Assembly: GCA_018715645.1 (NCBI GenBank)
Contig: DVLE01000093.1
Location: 20,882-84,881 of the forward strand
Direction of reading: 5' to 3'
DNA from: Candidatus Merdisoma merdipullorum
GTDB taxonomy: Bacteria > Bacillota > Clostridia > Lachnospirales > Lachnospiraceae
Length of the DNA stretch: 64,000 bases
The position numbers and the translations under genes are program-made. The notes beneath the pieces are model-generated. The model was not told the DNA's origin and made no database searches. It saw only the letters and a list, made by a program, of their open reading frames with translations. This document shows, piece after piece, positions 28,846 through 38,992 of this stretch (positions are counted from its first letter, which is position 1; every line of letters begins with the position of its first letter).

Positions 28846-28864
28846 GCTCATCACCCGCTTGCTT

Positions 28865-28893
28865 ATCATACACAAAAAAAGATGCGGTGTCAA
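28865..28893 (-). promoter_or_regulatory. Promoter of the ylxM-ffh-rpsP-khpA-rimM-trmD operon, with a very short leader
   Basis: TTGACA, 17 bases, TATGAT on the minus strand. Transcription should start about 13-14 bases before the ylxM ATG at 28845, just enough for a short ribosome-binding sequence. Confidence 0.8.
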
Positions 28894-28972
28894 GTATTTT
28901 TTCTTGACGAGCATGTATCTGACGATTTTGAATCTAAACTGCAGAATCAAAAGACAAAATATTCCAAGATAC

Positions 28973-29001
28973 TTGTGTTTTACTTTATAATACTTTATAA
29001 T
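28973..29001 (+). promoter_or_regulatory. Promoter of the orphan membrane gene at 29031
   Basis: TTGTGT, 17 bases, TATAAT on the plus strand. A perfect 10-bp tandem repeat (TACTTTATAA twice) makes a second, earlier TATAAT. The surroundings are much richer in A and T than the neighbouring genes. Confidence 0.65.
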
Positions 29002-29030
29002 TTTGAGTAAAAATGAGGGAGGGTGGAATA

Positions 29031-30377
29031 ATGGATAAAGTGTTCTCTTTAGCAAAAAAGAATAGCGAGAAGTACGATAGTTCCCGTTGGGGTCTGACTT
29101 TGGGGGCTTTGGCAGTGATAGGGGTATTGACTTGGCTTGGAAATGGTGGTCAGGGTTCTCGGTGGTGGAATTTCTTTGGGTGTTTTTTATCATGGATTGC
29201 CATTGTTTTCAAAACTGTCATGGCAGATGAAGAATGGTATCTTCTATTGGATACACACAAAGAGCGGGTGCTTAAATGGCTTTTTACTTTGCTGGGATTG
29301 ATAGGCTACACCTTTGGGTTTGTCTATAACCTGGCTTATACCGCCTTATATAATCGGAGTCACTATGACTTTGGAGAAGAAGCAGAAAATGCCTTTATTT
29401 CTCTGGGATTACTTTTTCAGCGCAGCCCTCTTGAAGCTATCATCTTTGTGGGAGCAGCACTTATTTTTGCAGTCTGTTTTCTAAAAGTTTTACAAGCGAT
29501 TGCCAAGGGCTACAAGGAGCGCAGGTATCAAATCAAACATGCGCTCTTGGCGGTGGGGCCTGACGGCAAAAAGTACCGGGTACCGATGAGCTTAGATACG
29601 GCTTTCGAGATATTGGATAAGGCAGAAGATGACAAAAGTATCCCTCTCCGGCTTGTCCAAGAGAGGGTTGGCGATCTGATGTACGAGGATTTTAAAGCCG
29701 ATGGATGGAATGTAAACCGGCCTTCAGAGATAGAGAAGGAAAAATATTCTGCGAATCCGCAGTCTCTGTGGGTTCATAAGGTCGAAGAAATATACTCGAA
29801 AATCATTCTGTTCCGGTTGAATCACCAACAGTATGACAAGGCCAAGCGGAATGTGGATCGGCTGATGGAGATCGCCAAGAAGCGCAACTGGAAATACAAT
29901 GGGAAGACTACATTATATCTGGCACTGGAGCTTCACCGGCTGGTGTATGCAGGGATTCCTGACAGCGAAAAAGATCTCGCTGTGGAAGCTAAGTACGAGA
30001 AACTCTGGCAGGAGGAAAAAGCAAATTATGATGCCTGGGTAAAAGCTGCTCCTGCTCGTCAGGCTGCGGCGGAAAATGCGATGAAGGAGATGCAATTGGA
30101 GGCGGAGTACCAGGAGGCGAAGCGTCAGCTTCGAGCTGAGAAAGAAGCCAAGCTTCGGCGCCAGTATGAGTCCCAAATGCAGAGCCTGGACGATCGGGAG
30201 CGCACCCTCAACGCCCTGCTGGACAACAATACATACACCAACGAAGAAAACTATCTGGCCGGGAATTTAGGCACACAGGAATACAGCAGAAGAAAATTCC
30301 TGCGGGACGAAAAGGCCGACAAATACCGGAAAGAATATGAGGATGCCCTCAGCGCGCTGGACGATGAAGATGAATAA
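29031..30377 (+). CDS. Orphan membrane protein with a long cytoplasmic coiled-coil tail
   Basis: The ATG at 29031 follows GGGAGGGTG. The 448-residue product is not recognised. Four hydrophobic helices (about 22-38, 44-66, 84-112 and 133-155) are followed by a soluble domain of about 170 residues, then a Glu/Ala/Arg-rich coiled coil (about 325-385) and an acidic end. The A/T content and strand differ from the flanking genes ylxM and alaS, and it has its own promoter and terminator, which fits an accessory gene. Similarity to phage superinfection-type or stress proteins can be neither supported nor excluded. Confidence 0.75.
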   Translation: MDKVFSLAKKNSEKYDSSRWGLTLGALAVIGVLTWLGNGGQGSRWWNFFGCFLSWIAIVFKTVMADEEWYLLLDTHKERVLKWLFTLLGLIGYTFGFVYNLAYTALYNRSHYDFGEEAENAFISLGLLFQRSPLEAIIFVGAALIFAVCFLKVLQAIAKGYKERRYQIKHALLAVGPDGKKYRVPMSLDTAFEILDKAEDDKSIPLRLVQERVGDLMYEDFKADGWNVNRPSEIEKEKYSANPQSLWVHKVEEIYSKIILFRLNHQQYDKAKRNVDRLMEIAKKRNWKYNGKTTLYLALELHRLVYAGIPDSEKDLAVEAKYEKLWQEEKANYDAWVKAAPARQAAAENAMKEMQLEAEYQEAKRQLRAEKEAKLRRQYESQMQSLDDRERTLNALLDNNTYTNEENYLAGNLGTQEYSRRKFLRDEKADKYRKEYEDALSALDDEDE

Positions 30378-30413
30378 TTAAGGGCCGATACAAACAAAAT
30401 ACCGCTGTGTGAG

Positions 30414-30443
30414 AAAACCCCAGTGCTGGAACACTGGGGTTTT
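30414..30443 (+). terminator. Bidirectional terminator between the orphan gene and alaS
   Basis: A 12-bp perfect stem (AAAACCCCAGTG with CACTGGGGTTTT) around a 6-base loop, with A/T ends on both sides. It serves convergent genes. Confidence 0.9.
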
Positions 30444-30484
30444 CGTTGTAGTCGAACTACATGGACTATTCCTTTCGGTTTCCG

Positions 30485-33124
30485 TTATTTTATCTGCTGC
30501 GCGGCTACCTTGGCCACCTCCGCGATCGCCGCGTCGATGCCCTCCGGATTCTTGCCGCCGGCCTGAGCCATTCCCGGCCGTCCGCCGCCGCCGCCACCTA
30601 CAAGGCCCGCTATCGCCTTGATGAGATTTCCAGCGTGCGCACCCTTTTTCTGCGCCCCATCCGTAGCCGTGGCCATCAGGCTTACTTTGCCGTCCACTGC
30701 GCTTGCCAGCACTACGACGCCGTCGCCCAGCTTCTCCTTGAGCTGATCGCCCAGTTCACGAAGACCGTTCATGTCTACGCCATCCACTCTGGCTGCCAGG
30801 ACCTTCACGCCTCCGATTTCCTGTACCTGATCCATGACGTCGCCCAGGGCATCCTTTGCCATTCTGCTCTTAAGGGCCTCATTCTCGCTGTGAAGCTCTT
30901 TAATCTCAGCCTGAAGATGCTCGATCTTCTCGTTCAGACCGGCCGGCGTCGTCTTTGCGGTCCGGGCTGCCTGATGAAGCTGCTGCTCGATCTCTTTATA
31001 GTAAGCGAATACGCCCGCTCCCGTCAGCGCCTCGATACGCCGCACGCCTGCCGCGATTCCGGCCTCGGACACGATCTTGAACACCATGATCTGAGAGGTG
31101 TTGGCCACATGAGTTCCGCCGCAAAGCTCCTTGGAGAAATCACCCATGGAAACCACGCGCACCTTCTCCTCGTACTTTTCGTCAAACAGAGCCATAGCTC
31201 CCGTCTTTTTCGCCTGCTCAATATCCATGACCTCCGTCACAACCGGGAGGGCCGCCTGGATTTCCTGATTGACGATTGTCTCTACCTTCTCAATCTCCTC
31301 CGGCGTCATGGCCTCAAAATGCGAAAAGTCAAAACGCAGACGCTCCGGCGTCACCAGAGAACCTTTCTGCTCCACATGATCGCCAAGCACCGTCTTCAGC
31401 GCCTTCTGAAGAAGATGCGTCGCGCTGTGGTTCTTGCAGGTGTCCGCATGCTTTCCTGCAGCCACTTCGAGCGTTACCTGATCGGAGACCTTGAACATTC
31501 CCTTGATCACACGGCCCACATGGCCTACCTTGCCGCCCAGCAGCTTAATCGTATCCTGCACCTCGAACTCTCCGTCCGCGCTTCGGATGATTCCTGTATC
31601 TCCCTGCTGTCCGCCCATGGTTGCGTAGAAGGGCGTCTCCTTCACAAAGATGGTTCCGCTCTCTCCGTCTGTCAGGGCTTCCACAACCTCTGTCTCCGTG
31701 GTAAGCACCGTGATTTCCGACTCATGAGCCAGTTTCTCATATCCTACAAACTCTGTCGTAACGCTCGGATCGATCTCATCGTAGACCGTAGCGTCCGCGC
31801 CCATATAGTTTGTGACCGCGCGGGCCTCTCTTGCCTTTACGCGCTGCTCCTCCATGGCCGCCCGGAAACCTTCTTCATCCACGGACATACCTTTTTCTTC
31901 CAGAATCTCCTTGGTCAGATCCACCGGGAATCCATAGGTATCATAGAGCTTGAAGGTATTTTCGCCGGAAAGGGTTGTCTCACCCTTCTCCTGCATCTTT
32001 TCCTCCATCTCAGCCAGAATATTCAATCCCTGATCAATGGTCTTATTAAACTTTTCTTCCTCCTGATCCAGAACCTTGAAAATAAAGGCTCTCTTTTCAT
32101 CCAGCTCCGGATAACCGTCCTTGGAACCCTCGATCACGCTCTCGCTCAAACGCGCCAGGAATTTTCCCTCGATGCCAAGCAGACGGCCATGACGGGCCGC
32201 GCGGCGGATCAGACGGCGCAGCACATAGCCGCGTCCTTCATTCGTGGGCATAATGCCGTCAGAAATCATAAAGGTAGCCGAACGGATATGGTCCGTGATG
32301 AGGCGGATAGAAATATCCTTGGTCTCGTCCTTCTTATACTCTGTATGCGCAAACTCGCAAACCTTGTCCCGAAGCGCACGCACGGTATCCACGTCAAAGA
32401 TAGAATCCACATCCTGCACGACGCTGGCCAGACGCTCCAGTCCCATACCCGTGTCGATATTCTTCTGCTCCAGCTCCGTGTAATGGTTATGACCGTCATT
32501 GTCAAACTGGGTAAACACATCGTTCCAGATCTCCATATAGCGGTCGCAGTCGCAGCCTACCGTACAGCCCGGCTTTCCGCAGCCATACTTCTCTCCTCTG
32601 TCATAGTAAACCTCTGAACAGGGACCGCAGGGGCCGGCTCCATGCTCCCAGAAGTTGTCCTCCTTGCCGAAACGGAAGATACGTTCCGCAGGAATCCCAA
32701 TGTCCTTATTCCAAATATCAAAGGCCTCGTCATCATCCAGATAGACGGACGGATACAGACGATCCGGATCAAGCCCTACCACTTCCGTAAGGAATTCCCA
32801 GGTCCAGGTAATCGCCTCCTTCTTGAAATAATCTCCGAAGGAGAAGTTGCCAAGCATCTCGAAGAAGGTACCGTGACGGGCCGTCTTGCCCACATTTTCA
32901 ATGTCTCCGGTACGGATACATTTCTGACAGGTAGTCACTCGCTTGCGGGGCGGAATCTCTGCCCCGGTAAAATAAGGCTTCAGGGGAGCCATACCGGAAT
33001 TGATCAAAAGAAGACTCTTGTCGTTATGCGGTACAAGAGAAAAGCTTTTCATCACCAGATGTCCCTTGCTCTCAAAAAACTCCAAAAACATTCTGCGAAG
33101 TTCATTTACTCCATACTGTTTCAT
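30485..33124 (-). CDS. alaS: Alanyl-tRNA synthetase
   Basis: The preferred start is the ATG at 33124 (MKQYGVNELRRMFLEFFESKGH) with AGGAGGG upstream; the frame adds 23 residues. The 879-residue enzyme has the class II catalytic domain (about 1-240), the tRNA-recognition region, an editing domain with HSATHLLQKAL (near 570) and CGGTH (near 672), and the C-Ala tail with Gly-rich GGGGGRPGMAQ. The length is normal. Its promoter is at 33231-33259. Confidence 0.98.
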   Translation of the reverse strand: MKQYGVNELRRMFLEFFESKGHLVMKSFSLVPHNDKSLLLINSGMAPLKPYFTGAEIPPRKRVTTCQKCIRTGDIENVGKTARHGTFFEMLGNFSFGDYFKKEAITWTWEFLTEVVGLDPDRLYPSVYLDDDEAFDIWNKDIGIPAERIFRFGKEDNFWEHGAGPCGPCSEVYYDRGEKYGCGKPGCTVGCDCDRYMEIWNDVFTQFDNDGHNHYTELEQKNIDTGMGLERLASVVQDVDSIFDVDTVRALRDKVCEFAHTEYKKDETKDISIRLITDHIRSATFMISDGIMPTNEGRGYVLRRLIRRAARHGRLLGIEGKFLARLSESVIEGSKDGYPELDEKRAFIFKVLDQEEEKFNKTIDQGLNILAEMEEKMQEKGETTLSGENTFKLYDTYGFPVDLTKEILEEKGMSVDEEGFRAAMEEQRVKAREARAVTNYMGADATVYDEIDPSVTTEFVGYEKLAHESEITVLTTETEVVEALTDGESGTIFVKETPFYATMGGQQGDTGIIRSADGEFEVQDTIKLLGGKVGHVGRVIKGMFKVSDQVTLEVAAGKHADTCKNHSATHLLQKALKTVLGDHVEQKGSLVTPERLRFDFSHFEAMTPEEIEKVETIVNQEIQAALPVVTEVMDIEQAKKTGAMALFDEKYEEKVRVVSMGDFSKELCGGTHVANTSQIMVFKIVSEAGIAAGVRRIEALTGAGVFAYYKEIEQQLHQAARTAKTTPAGLNEKIEHLQAEIKELHSENEALKSRMAKDALGDVMDQVQEIGGVKVLAARVDGVDMNGLRELGDQLKEKLGDGVVVLASAVDGKVSLMATATDGAQKKGAHAGNLIKAIAGLVGGGGGGRPGMAQAGGKNPEGIDAAIAEVAKVAAQQIK

Positions 33125-33230
33125 CTTTCCCTCCTGGGCCCGTTTCTCGCTCGCGGGTCTTTTCGTATTTCCCGGCGTATACCAGCAGAGCATAGCTCCC
33201 TATCCTGAAACGCCGCACATAATCTTATAT

Positions 33231-33259
33231 ATTATAGGTTCAATCCTTTTGTTTGTCAA
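33231..33259 (-). promoter_or_regulatory. SigA promoter of alaS
   Basis: TTGACA, 17 bases, TATAAT on the minus strand, giving a leader near 100 bases. The leader is too short for a T-box and carries no T-box motif. Confidence 0.85.
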
Positions 33260-33273
33260 TGCAGGGAAGTCCT

Positions 33274-36200
33274 CTATTCCTTACACTGGGGATAGGCAAG
33301 CTGCTCCTGGCTGGAAGCCGTGGCCCGCGTAAGCTGAAGGACTGCCTCGCTGAAGTAGCGCGGGCTCACCTGATCGAGAAAATACAGGTTTTCTTTTTTT
33401 ATCGTGTCATATACATAGCTTCCCCGTTTGACAGTCCCTGCCTTGTAGAAGGAAGCCCCGTATACCGTAACCTCCTCGTTCTCGTCTCCTACATAGCAGC
33501 CGGAAAACTCAAGTTCCACGCCCAGTTCGCCATCCTCCCGGTAGAAAGTCATATAAACGCCCGCGTCCTGAACCGAACCGCGATACCAGCCCATGCCCTG
33601 GAGCTTTCCCGACAGGGAGAGGCCGTTCAATACCTTGCCGCCAAAGCGCGTAAGCTCTGTCTTTCCTTTTTCTTCCTCCGCAACCCGATAGACCGGACGC
33701 TCCAACTGCTCCACAGGCTGAACTATCTCATAATCGGAAAGCTGCTCCTTCCATGCGGCCAACTCCTCCTCAGAAAGTTCGATGGGATGCACCAGACCGA
33801 CCATTCCCTTCTCCGGAAATTCAAATTCATCCTCATCTTTGGTATTGAAGCTGCCGTCCTCCATATAGCGGAAGGTTTCTTTCAGACTTCCCCCCTCATA
33901 GACTCCCCAGATCAGCCCGATCGCGAACTGATGCATGACCGGATTTTTCACAAACAAAGCCTTCCACTGCTCCGCGCTCCAGAGCCGCTCAGCAGTCAGC
34001 GCCTGCTCAAGACGCAGCTTCTGATTGGCCGCCACAGTCTTCAACTGCTTTTTTAATGCTTTAAATTCCGCATAAGCCGCGCCTGCTTTTTGTTCCTCAT
34101 CCCTCTTTCCGGGCGCGGGCATATTTTTCAGCCGTTTTCCCTCGCCGTCAAACACCTCCAGCTCCAGCGCCGGCGTCAGATAGACGCGAAAGCTTCTGGA
34201 ACCATAATCAAAGATTCTCTCCAGTCTTTCATCAAAGCCAAGGGTCGGCACAATACGATCCTCCAGTTCCGCGCGGCTGATGCCAAGGGAGGATGCCGCA
34301 TAGTCCAAAGCCTGAGCCGCCGCCGTCTTTACCTGGCGGAACTTGAACTTTCTCGCCGTCTGATCCACCAAAAGCAAAGCCTGAGAGCTGCCGTTCAAAG
34401 CCAGAGCTTTCACAGCCTCCGCAGCCAGAGCGCCTCTCGCGTGCTGGGGCCAGTCCTGGATCTGTCTCCAAAACTGCGGAACAATCTCCTCGCCTCCGTG
34501 GAGAGACGCAGCGTAAAGCACCCACTTTTTCTTTGCTTCCGCTCCGCTCTGCAGCCATTTTTCAAAAAGCTCGGCGACATAGCTTCCAAACTCCTTTTCC
34601 TCAAGCTCTCCTGCAAGCCTTGCAGCCTCCGGACTCACTCCCGGCACAGACATATCCGCATAGGCCGCCAGAATCGCCTGAAGGTAATCCTCCTGCGCCA
34701 GTTCCCCGTTCTTCTTATGCACCTCGCCAAAAGGCGTCTCATAAGCCCAGGCCACCTTTCTTTTCTTTCCGCCTTTGAGGATCTGCGCGGCCAGCTCCTC
34801 CGTACTCTGCCCGACGCCGGAATCCGGATTCTTTCCCTCCGCCGCCTCTATGCCAAGACAGCTCTGCAAAAGCTCTCTTAACTTTTTGCTTTTTTCTGCC
34901 TCCAGCGCCCTCGCAAACTCCTCCTGGTAATCTCCTGCTCCCCAGCTTTTCATGACGCGGATGGCAAGCTCGCGCTCCTGAGATTTTTTCGAGGCCAGAA
35001 ACGCCTTCATCCTGGGCTCCCACTCCCTATGCCCCGCACAGATCAGGACCAGCGTTTCCTTTACCTGCTTGGAACTGTCAAGCGCCCCTGCCAGAATCGT
35101 ATCCGCTTCCTGCTGCCAATCCTCATCCAGCACCCGGTAGCAGATCGCGCGTCCTATGGCCGTGCTGCTTTTCAAAGCCGCGGGATACTCCTCCCGATGC
35201 GCGGGAAGCCTGGACGCCAGGGCCTTCACCGCAGCGTCCAGGAAGCGGTTCTTATCCTTTTCCATGTAATAAGAGGCATAGATTCCCTCCATGGCATCCG
35301 CCTGATACTGAACCGGAACCTTCTCGCGCTCCAAAAGACCTATCAGTTCATCCACCTTCTTTTCGTAGGTCTGAAGATCTACTCCATTGTTTCCGTTGGT
35401 ACGCGGAAGATACGAATATGCAAAGAAGCTTCCTTTCATTTTCAGAGCTTCCAGGACGACGGCTCTCCTCCCTATCTCAGACCTCAAAGAGCAGATTTTC
35501 TCATAGGTTCTGTAATAATATCCATAGCTTCCCTGCCAGGAGTATACGAAAGGATAGAGCGCGTCAAGAGACGCCTCGCCCAAAAGATACTGCTTTGCCT
35601 CCTTTTGTCCCTGCTGAAGTCCCTGCGTCAGCTCCTCCGCAAGCTTTTTCTCATAGTCTCCCGCAATGTCTGCGCTCATATCCTGATACAGCCTGGGATT
35701 TCCTGCCTTAATCTGCTCCAAGAGGAACTGGTAGTCCTCCGTCGTCGTGGAAGCTTTCTCTGCTTCTGTCCTGACAACCTCCGGGTACTTTGCGGCCATT
35801 CTTCTTAAGCCCCCGGCCACCCGGTTTTTCAGATACCAGTGCGTAAACGTATCCTTTCCTGCCGGAAGAATCCGTTCCAAAAGCTCCATGCGATCCTGGA
35901 ACCAGGAGTTTTCCGACATCTTTTTGCAGGCGTCCAGCGTCCATTCCAGATTCAGAGCAGCCATGATCTGCAAAAACGCAAGACAGCTTTGAGAATGGTT
36001 CTGAGCCAGAAAAGCGCTTCCCGCAAGCAGCGTCAAAAGATACTGATTCGCCTGTTTACCCTGAAGCAGTTCTGACAGCTCCGCCGGAAATGTCCAACAG
36101 ACATCCGTGCGTCTTACATAAGACTGAAGCTTTTCCTTTTCCTCGTCTCTCAGGCCCGGTGAGCAAAAGACACCTGGCAGGCTGTCCGCCAGATTTCTTT

Positions 36201-36840
36201 CCAGAAACTCCTCCACCTTCCTGTTCTCCAAACTGCTCTCCTCATCAAACATACTCTTTCCGAAAAAATCAAAAATCCCTTTTTTCTTTTCCCTGAACAC
36301 CTTTTTTTCATGCAGATAGACTGCGGCCAGCAGTACCTTCGCATTGTCGTATTTGTGACTGCAAAGCTCCATGGCTCCCTTTATAATCTTCAGGTCTTTG
36401 CGCGCCTGACTGCTAAGCTCCTTGATACACGACCAGGACAGCGCATACTGATTCCAGACTATGCCCTCCGCCTGAATCGCGGCTTCCTGCTCCGGCCTCA
36501 GATATTCCCGGACGTCCCTTAGATTCCAGCCGTACGAGCATAAAAGATAATAAGCTGTAGAACCGCCTGCTGCCGCCGCAAAGCGAACATAACGCGAAAG
36601 TTCCTCCGTTCTCTTTCTCCTTTTCAGATGTTCCACATAATCTGAACTTTTTTTCCGCTTATCCTGTGGAAGCTCTGAAAAATCCTGAAGTTCCATCCTG
36701 CGTAAGGCCCGCTCTCTCTGATCATCCGCCGCCTCCGGCGCAAAATACTCCTCCGCCGCTGCCTGGTTTTTCTCCGAAAGCCCCAGGGCTTCCAGCACGT
36801 CCATAAGTTTCTGATAATTTCTCTCCTCATTCAAATTCAT
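33274..36840 (-). CDS. Large DUF4132 protein of the MoxR-VWA operon
   Basis: The 1188-residue soluble protein is helical and repeat-like over the first 800 residues (HEAT-type impression), with the DUF4132 region in the last third: LALNGSSQALLLVDQTARKF (about 800), AEQWKALFVKNPVMHQFAIG (about 1000) and VGLVHPIELSEEE (about 1055). DUF4132 occurs in E. coli YehI/MolR, which sits near the yehLMPQ genes. It ends the five-gene operon and may sense or bind something for the ATPase. No catalytic motif was seen. The stop lies just before the alaS promoter. Confidence 0.8.
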   Translation of the reverse strand: MNLNEERNYQKLMDVLEALGLSEKNQAAAEEYFAPEAADDQRERALRRMELQDFSELPQDKRKKSSDYVEHLKRRKRTEELSRYVRFAAAAGGSTAYYLLCSYGWNLRDVREYLRPEQEAAIQAEGIVWNQYALSWSCIKELSSQARKDLKIIKGAMELCSHKYDNAKVLLAAVYLHEKKVFREKKKGIFDFFGKSMFDEESSLENRKVEEFLERNLADSLPGVFCSPGLRDEEKEKLQSYVRRTDVCWTFPAELSELLQGKQANQYLLTLLAGSAFLAQNHSQSCLAFLQIMAALNLEWTLDACKKMSENSWFQDRMELLERILPAGKDTFTHWYLKNRVAGGLRRMAAKYPEVVRTEAEKASTTTEDYQFLLEQIKAGNPRLYQDMSADIAGDYEKKLAEELTQGLQQGQKEAKQYLLGEASLDALYPFVYSWQGSYGYYYRTYEKICSLRSEIGRRAVVLEALKMKGSFFAYSYLPRTNGNNGVDLQTYEKKVDELIGLLEREKVPVQYQADAMEGIYASYYMEKDKNRFLDAAVKALASRLPAHREEYPAALKSSTAIGRAICYRVLDEDWQQEADTILAGALDSSKQVKETLVLICAGHREWEPRMKAFLASKKSQERELAIRVMKSWGAGDYQEEFARALEAEKSKKLRELLQSCLGIEAAEGKNPDSGVGQSTEELAAQILKGGKKRKVAWAYETPFGEVHKKNGELAQEDYLQAILAAYADMSVPGVSPEAARLAGELEEKEFGSYVAELFEKWLQSGAEAKKKWVLYAASLHGGEEIVPQFWRQIQDWPQHARGALAAEAVKALALNGSSQALLLVDQTARKFKFRQVKTAAAQALDYAASSLGISRAELEDRIVPTLGFDERLERIFDYGSRSFRVYLTPALELEVFDGEGKRLKNMPAPGKRDEEQKAGAAYAEFKALKKQLKTVAANQKLRLEQALTAERLWSAEQWKALFVKNPVMHQFAIGLIWGVYEGGSLKETFRYMEDGSFNTKDEDEFEFPEKGMVGLVHPIELSEEELAAWKEQLSDYEIVQPVEQLERPVYRVAEEEKGKTELTRFGGKVLNGLSLSGKLQGMGWYRGSVQDAGVYMTFYREDGELGVELEFSGCYVGDENEEVTVYGASFYKAGTVKRGSYVYDTIKKENLYFLDQVSPRYFSEAVLQLTRATASSQEQLAYPQCKE

Positions 36841-36873
36841 TTGTTCCCCTCCTGCCTTATTCTAACCCCAATT

Positions 36874-38967
36874 CTATGAAACCGTGCCAAGTCCAATCAT
36901 CGCCTGGTCAAGCGCCGTCTTTTTTAAACATATCTCCAAGTACTCCGAAAGCCGCGCCCAGGCCGCGATTCCCGGACCAAAATCCGGCCTTATCTGATGC
37001 CGCCTGCCCTCAAGGCTCTCATATAGGAGCGTAAGCTCCTTCTTAGCTCCGTGAAGCCCCAGCTCTCCGCTCTCCTCGCAAAGCTCCGAAAGCCGGGACA
37101 GGATTTCTTCTCCGGCTGACTTAAGTCCGCTCTGGAACAGATCCGCCAGTGTCCGGCGAATTTCCAGAAGAAAGTCCTCCAAAACCCGGACAGATTCCTG
37201 CTTAAGCTTCCCGAACTCTCCTTCCTGGGCTTCTTCCTTCCAGGATGTGTCTTCCCAGGGATTCTCCGTACCCTGCCGAAACATTTCCGCTCCAAAATAT
37301 TCAATGGGATACAGGCAGAGCCGCCCCTTTTCCAGATAGGGAATCCCAAAGAATACCATTCCTCTCTGCTCCTGTTTCTTCAAACGGGCGGACAGCCGTT
37401 CCAGGGCATGAATGATAAACTTCTCCTCCCTGGAATATGTAACAGCCACCGACAGACTGCGTCCGTTTCTGTCGCAGATTTCCATGGAAAACCTTTGGCC
37501 GACCGGATCGAAGCTTCCCTCCCGGCAGCTTACGGCGCCCGCCAATACCAACGGCTCATGGTCCCCGGATGCCAGTTTCTCAAGGAGTTCCCGGTAATCC
37601 CAGACGATCATTTCCCGAATCTCCTTTTTTCCAAGCTCCCTCTGTCCTGCAATCTCACTCTTTGTCTCCTGACTTACAGAGAGCCGGCCATCCTTCGTAG
37701 CCTTCGCCTGGGTTAAATAAAATTCCAGCTCCATCATCCTGGCCCGGCTTACATTCAGTCCCCAGGGAGCCTGGCTTAGCTCCGGATTCCCGGCTGGCCG
37801 GCGGCGAACGCCTTCGTAGAACGTGGGACGGGCGTCCGTCCAGGTGTAAAAACGACGCTGATCTGTTTCCACAAAATAGTAAGTCTCCCCCTGATACCCA
37901 TTTTTACTGGTAAAGCTTCTCTGCCCGATCGCAGTCAGATGAAGCCGGGGCGCCGGATGATATGTCTCCCGGAAGCTTCCTGCCAGCGCTCCAAGTTCGT
38001 CCGCTTCCCTCGTCTCTTCCAAAAGACAGGCTTTTCGGTACAAGGCCAGAAGGCGGCCTAGCAAAATCTCCTCATGAAAGGCCGCTGAACGCTCAAAATA
38101 CCGGCGGTACTCAAACGCCGCGCTCCGAAACTCCGATTCAAAGGAAGGAAGCCCTGCTCCATGGCTGATCACAGCCAGCCGTTCCATGCTTTCCGAAGCT
38201 TCCGGAGAAAGACGGGACAGTCCGGTCAAAAGCTGTATCCGGATTCCCTCCTTCATAGCCTGGGCTGCCTGGGAAAGTTCTTCCAAGTCCCACTCCCCGC
38301 CGCCTTCGTTCCCAGCCTTTAGCTGCTCCGGACTTACCGCTCCTTTCTGAAGCTGAAAGATCAGCACAGCCTGGGCCTTATGCGTGCAAAGCTCCCGGCT
38401 GTGACAGGTACAGGAGGCATAAGCAAGAGGACTTAACAGCTTCACGACCGTCCCGTCCCAGGGAAGGCGTACGGTAATGACGCTTCCTGATTCCAGCTTC
38501 GGAAGCTCTCCCGCCTCCATATGCTCTAAAAATACCCGATACCCCTTGCTTCGGCAGGCCTTCCTCAATTTCTCAAGCGGAATCGCCAGCAATTCCTGTT
38601 CCAGAATGGCTGCGGGATCCTCCCCTTCTTCCGTTTGTTTTTCCGAAATCTTTTCTTCTGCCGTTTCCTGGTCTGTTTCCCGGACGGTCCCCTCCCCCTC
38701 TGCAAGCTCCCGCTTCAGATACAGGATCGCAGCGATCAGATGCCGGCAGACGCTCCGGGAAGGACAACTGCACACGCTGCTCCCAAGGGGTACGCGAATC
38801 CGGCAGACCGCTTCTTTAAGCCGAACCTCCGCTCCTTCTTCCTCCCAGACCGCCTCCGGCTCCTCCTGCTCCAAATCCTTATACGCCCGCTTTACAGTTC
38901 CTTTGTTGGACAGTCCCGTCAAATATTCATCATCCGTCTGCAAAAGCAGTTTTTTTAACTCCTCCAT
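36874..38967 (-). CDS. Protein with two SWIM zinc fingers (YehQ-like)
   Basis: The 697-residue protein has two complete SWIM motifs (CxCx5CxH): Cys66, Cys68, Cys74, His76 and Cys186, Cys188, Cys194, His196. SWIM fingers bind DNA or protein and are standard in MoxR-VWA operons. The rest is helical, with a C-terminal domain of about 250 residues and no recognised enzyme motif. It follows the VWA gene by 25 bases and precedes the DUF4132 gene by 33. Confidence 0.8.
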   Translation of the reverse strand: MEELKKLLLQTDDEYLTGLSNKGTVKRAYKDLEQEEPEAVWEEEGAEVRLKEAVCRIRVPLGSSVCSCPSRSVCRHLIAAILYLKRELAEGEGTVRETDQETAEEKISEKQTEEGEDPAAILEQELLAIPLEKLRKACRSKGYRVFLEHMEAGELPKLESGSVITVRLPWDGTVVKLLSPLAYASCTCHSRELCTHKAQAVLIFQLQKGAVSPEQLKAGNEGGGEWDLEELSQAAQAMKEGIRIQLLTGLSRLSPEASESMERLAVISHGAGLPSFESEFRSAAFEYRRYFERSAAFHEEILLGRLLALYRKACLLEETREADELGALAGSFRETYHPAPRLHLTAIGQRSFTSKNGYQGETYYFVETDQRRFYTWTDARPTFYEGVRRRPAGNPELSQAPWGLNVSRARMMELEFYLTQAKATKDGRLSVSQETKSEIAGQRELGKKEIREMIVWDYRELLEKLASGDHEPLVLAGAVSCREGSFDPVGQRFSMEICDRNGRSLSVAVTYSREEKFIIHALERLSARLKKQEQRGMVFFGIPYLEKGRLCLYPIEYFGAEMFRQGTENPWEDTSWKEEAQEGEFGKLKQESVRVLEDFLLEIRRTLADLFQSGLKSAGEEILSRLSELCEESGELGLHGAKKELTLLYESLEGRRHQIRPDFGPGIAAWARLSEYLEICLKKTALDQAMIGLGTVS

Positions 38968-38992
38968 CGGTATGCCTTTCCTGCCGCGGCCT

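Noticed and set aside
30461..32617. Plus-strand frame of 718 codons opposite alaS
   Set aside because: Antisense to a highly conserved gene; the translation is rich in His, Arg and Leu as expected of a shadow frame.
33125..33230. T-box before alaS
   Set aside because: The leader is about 100 bases and lacks the T-box motif.
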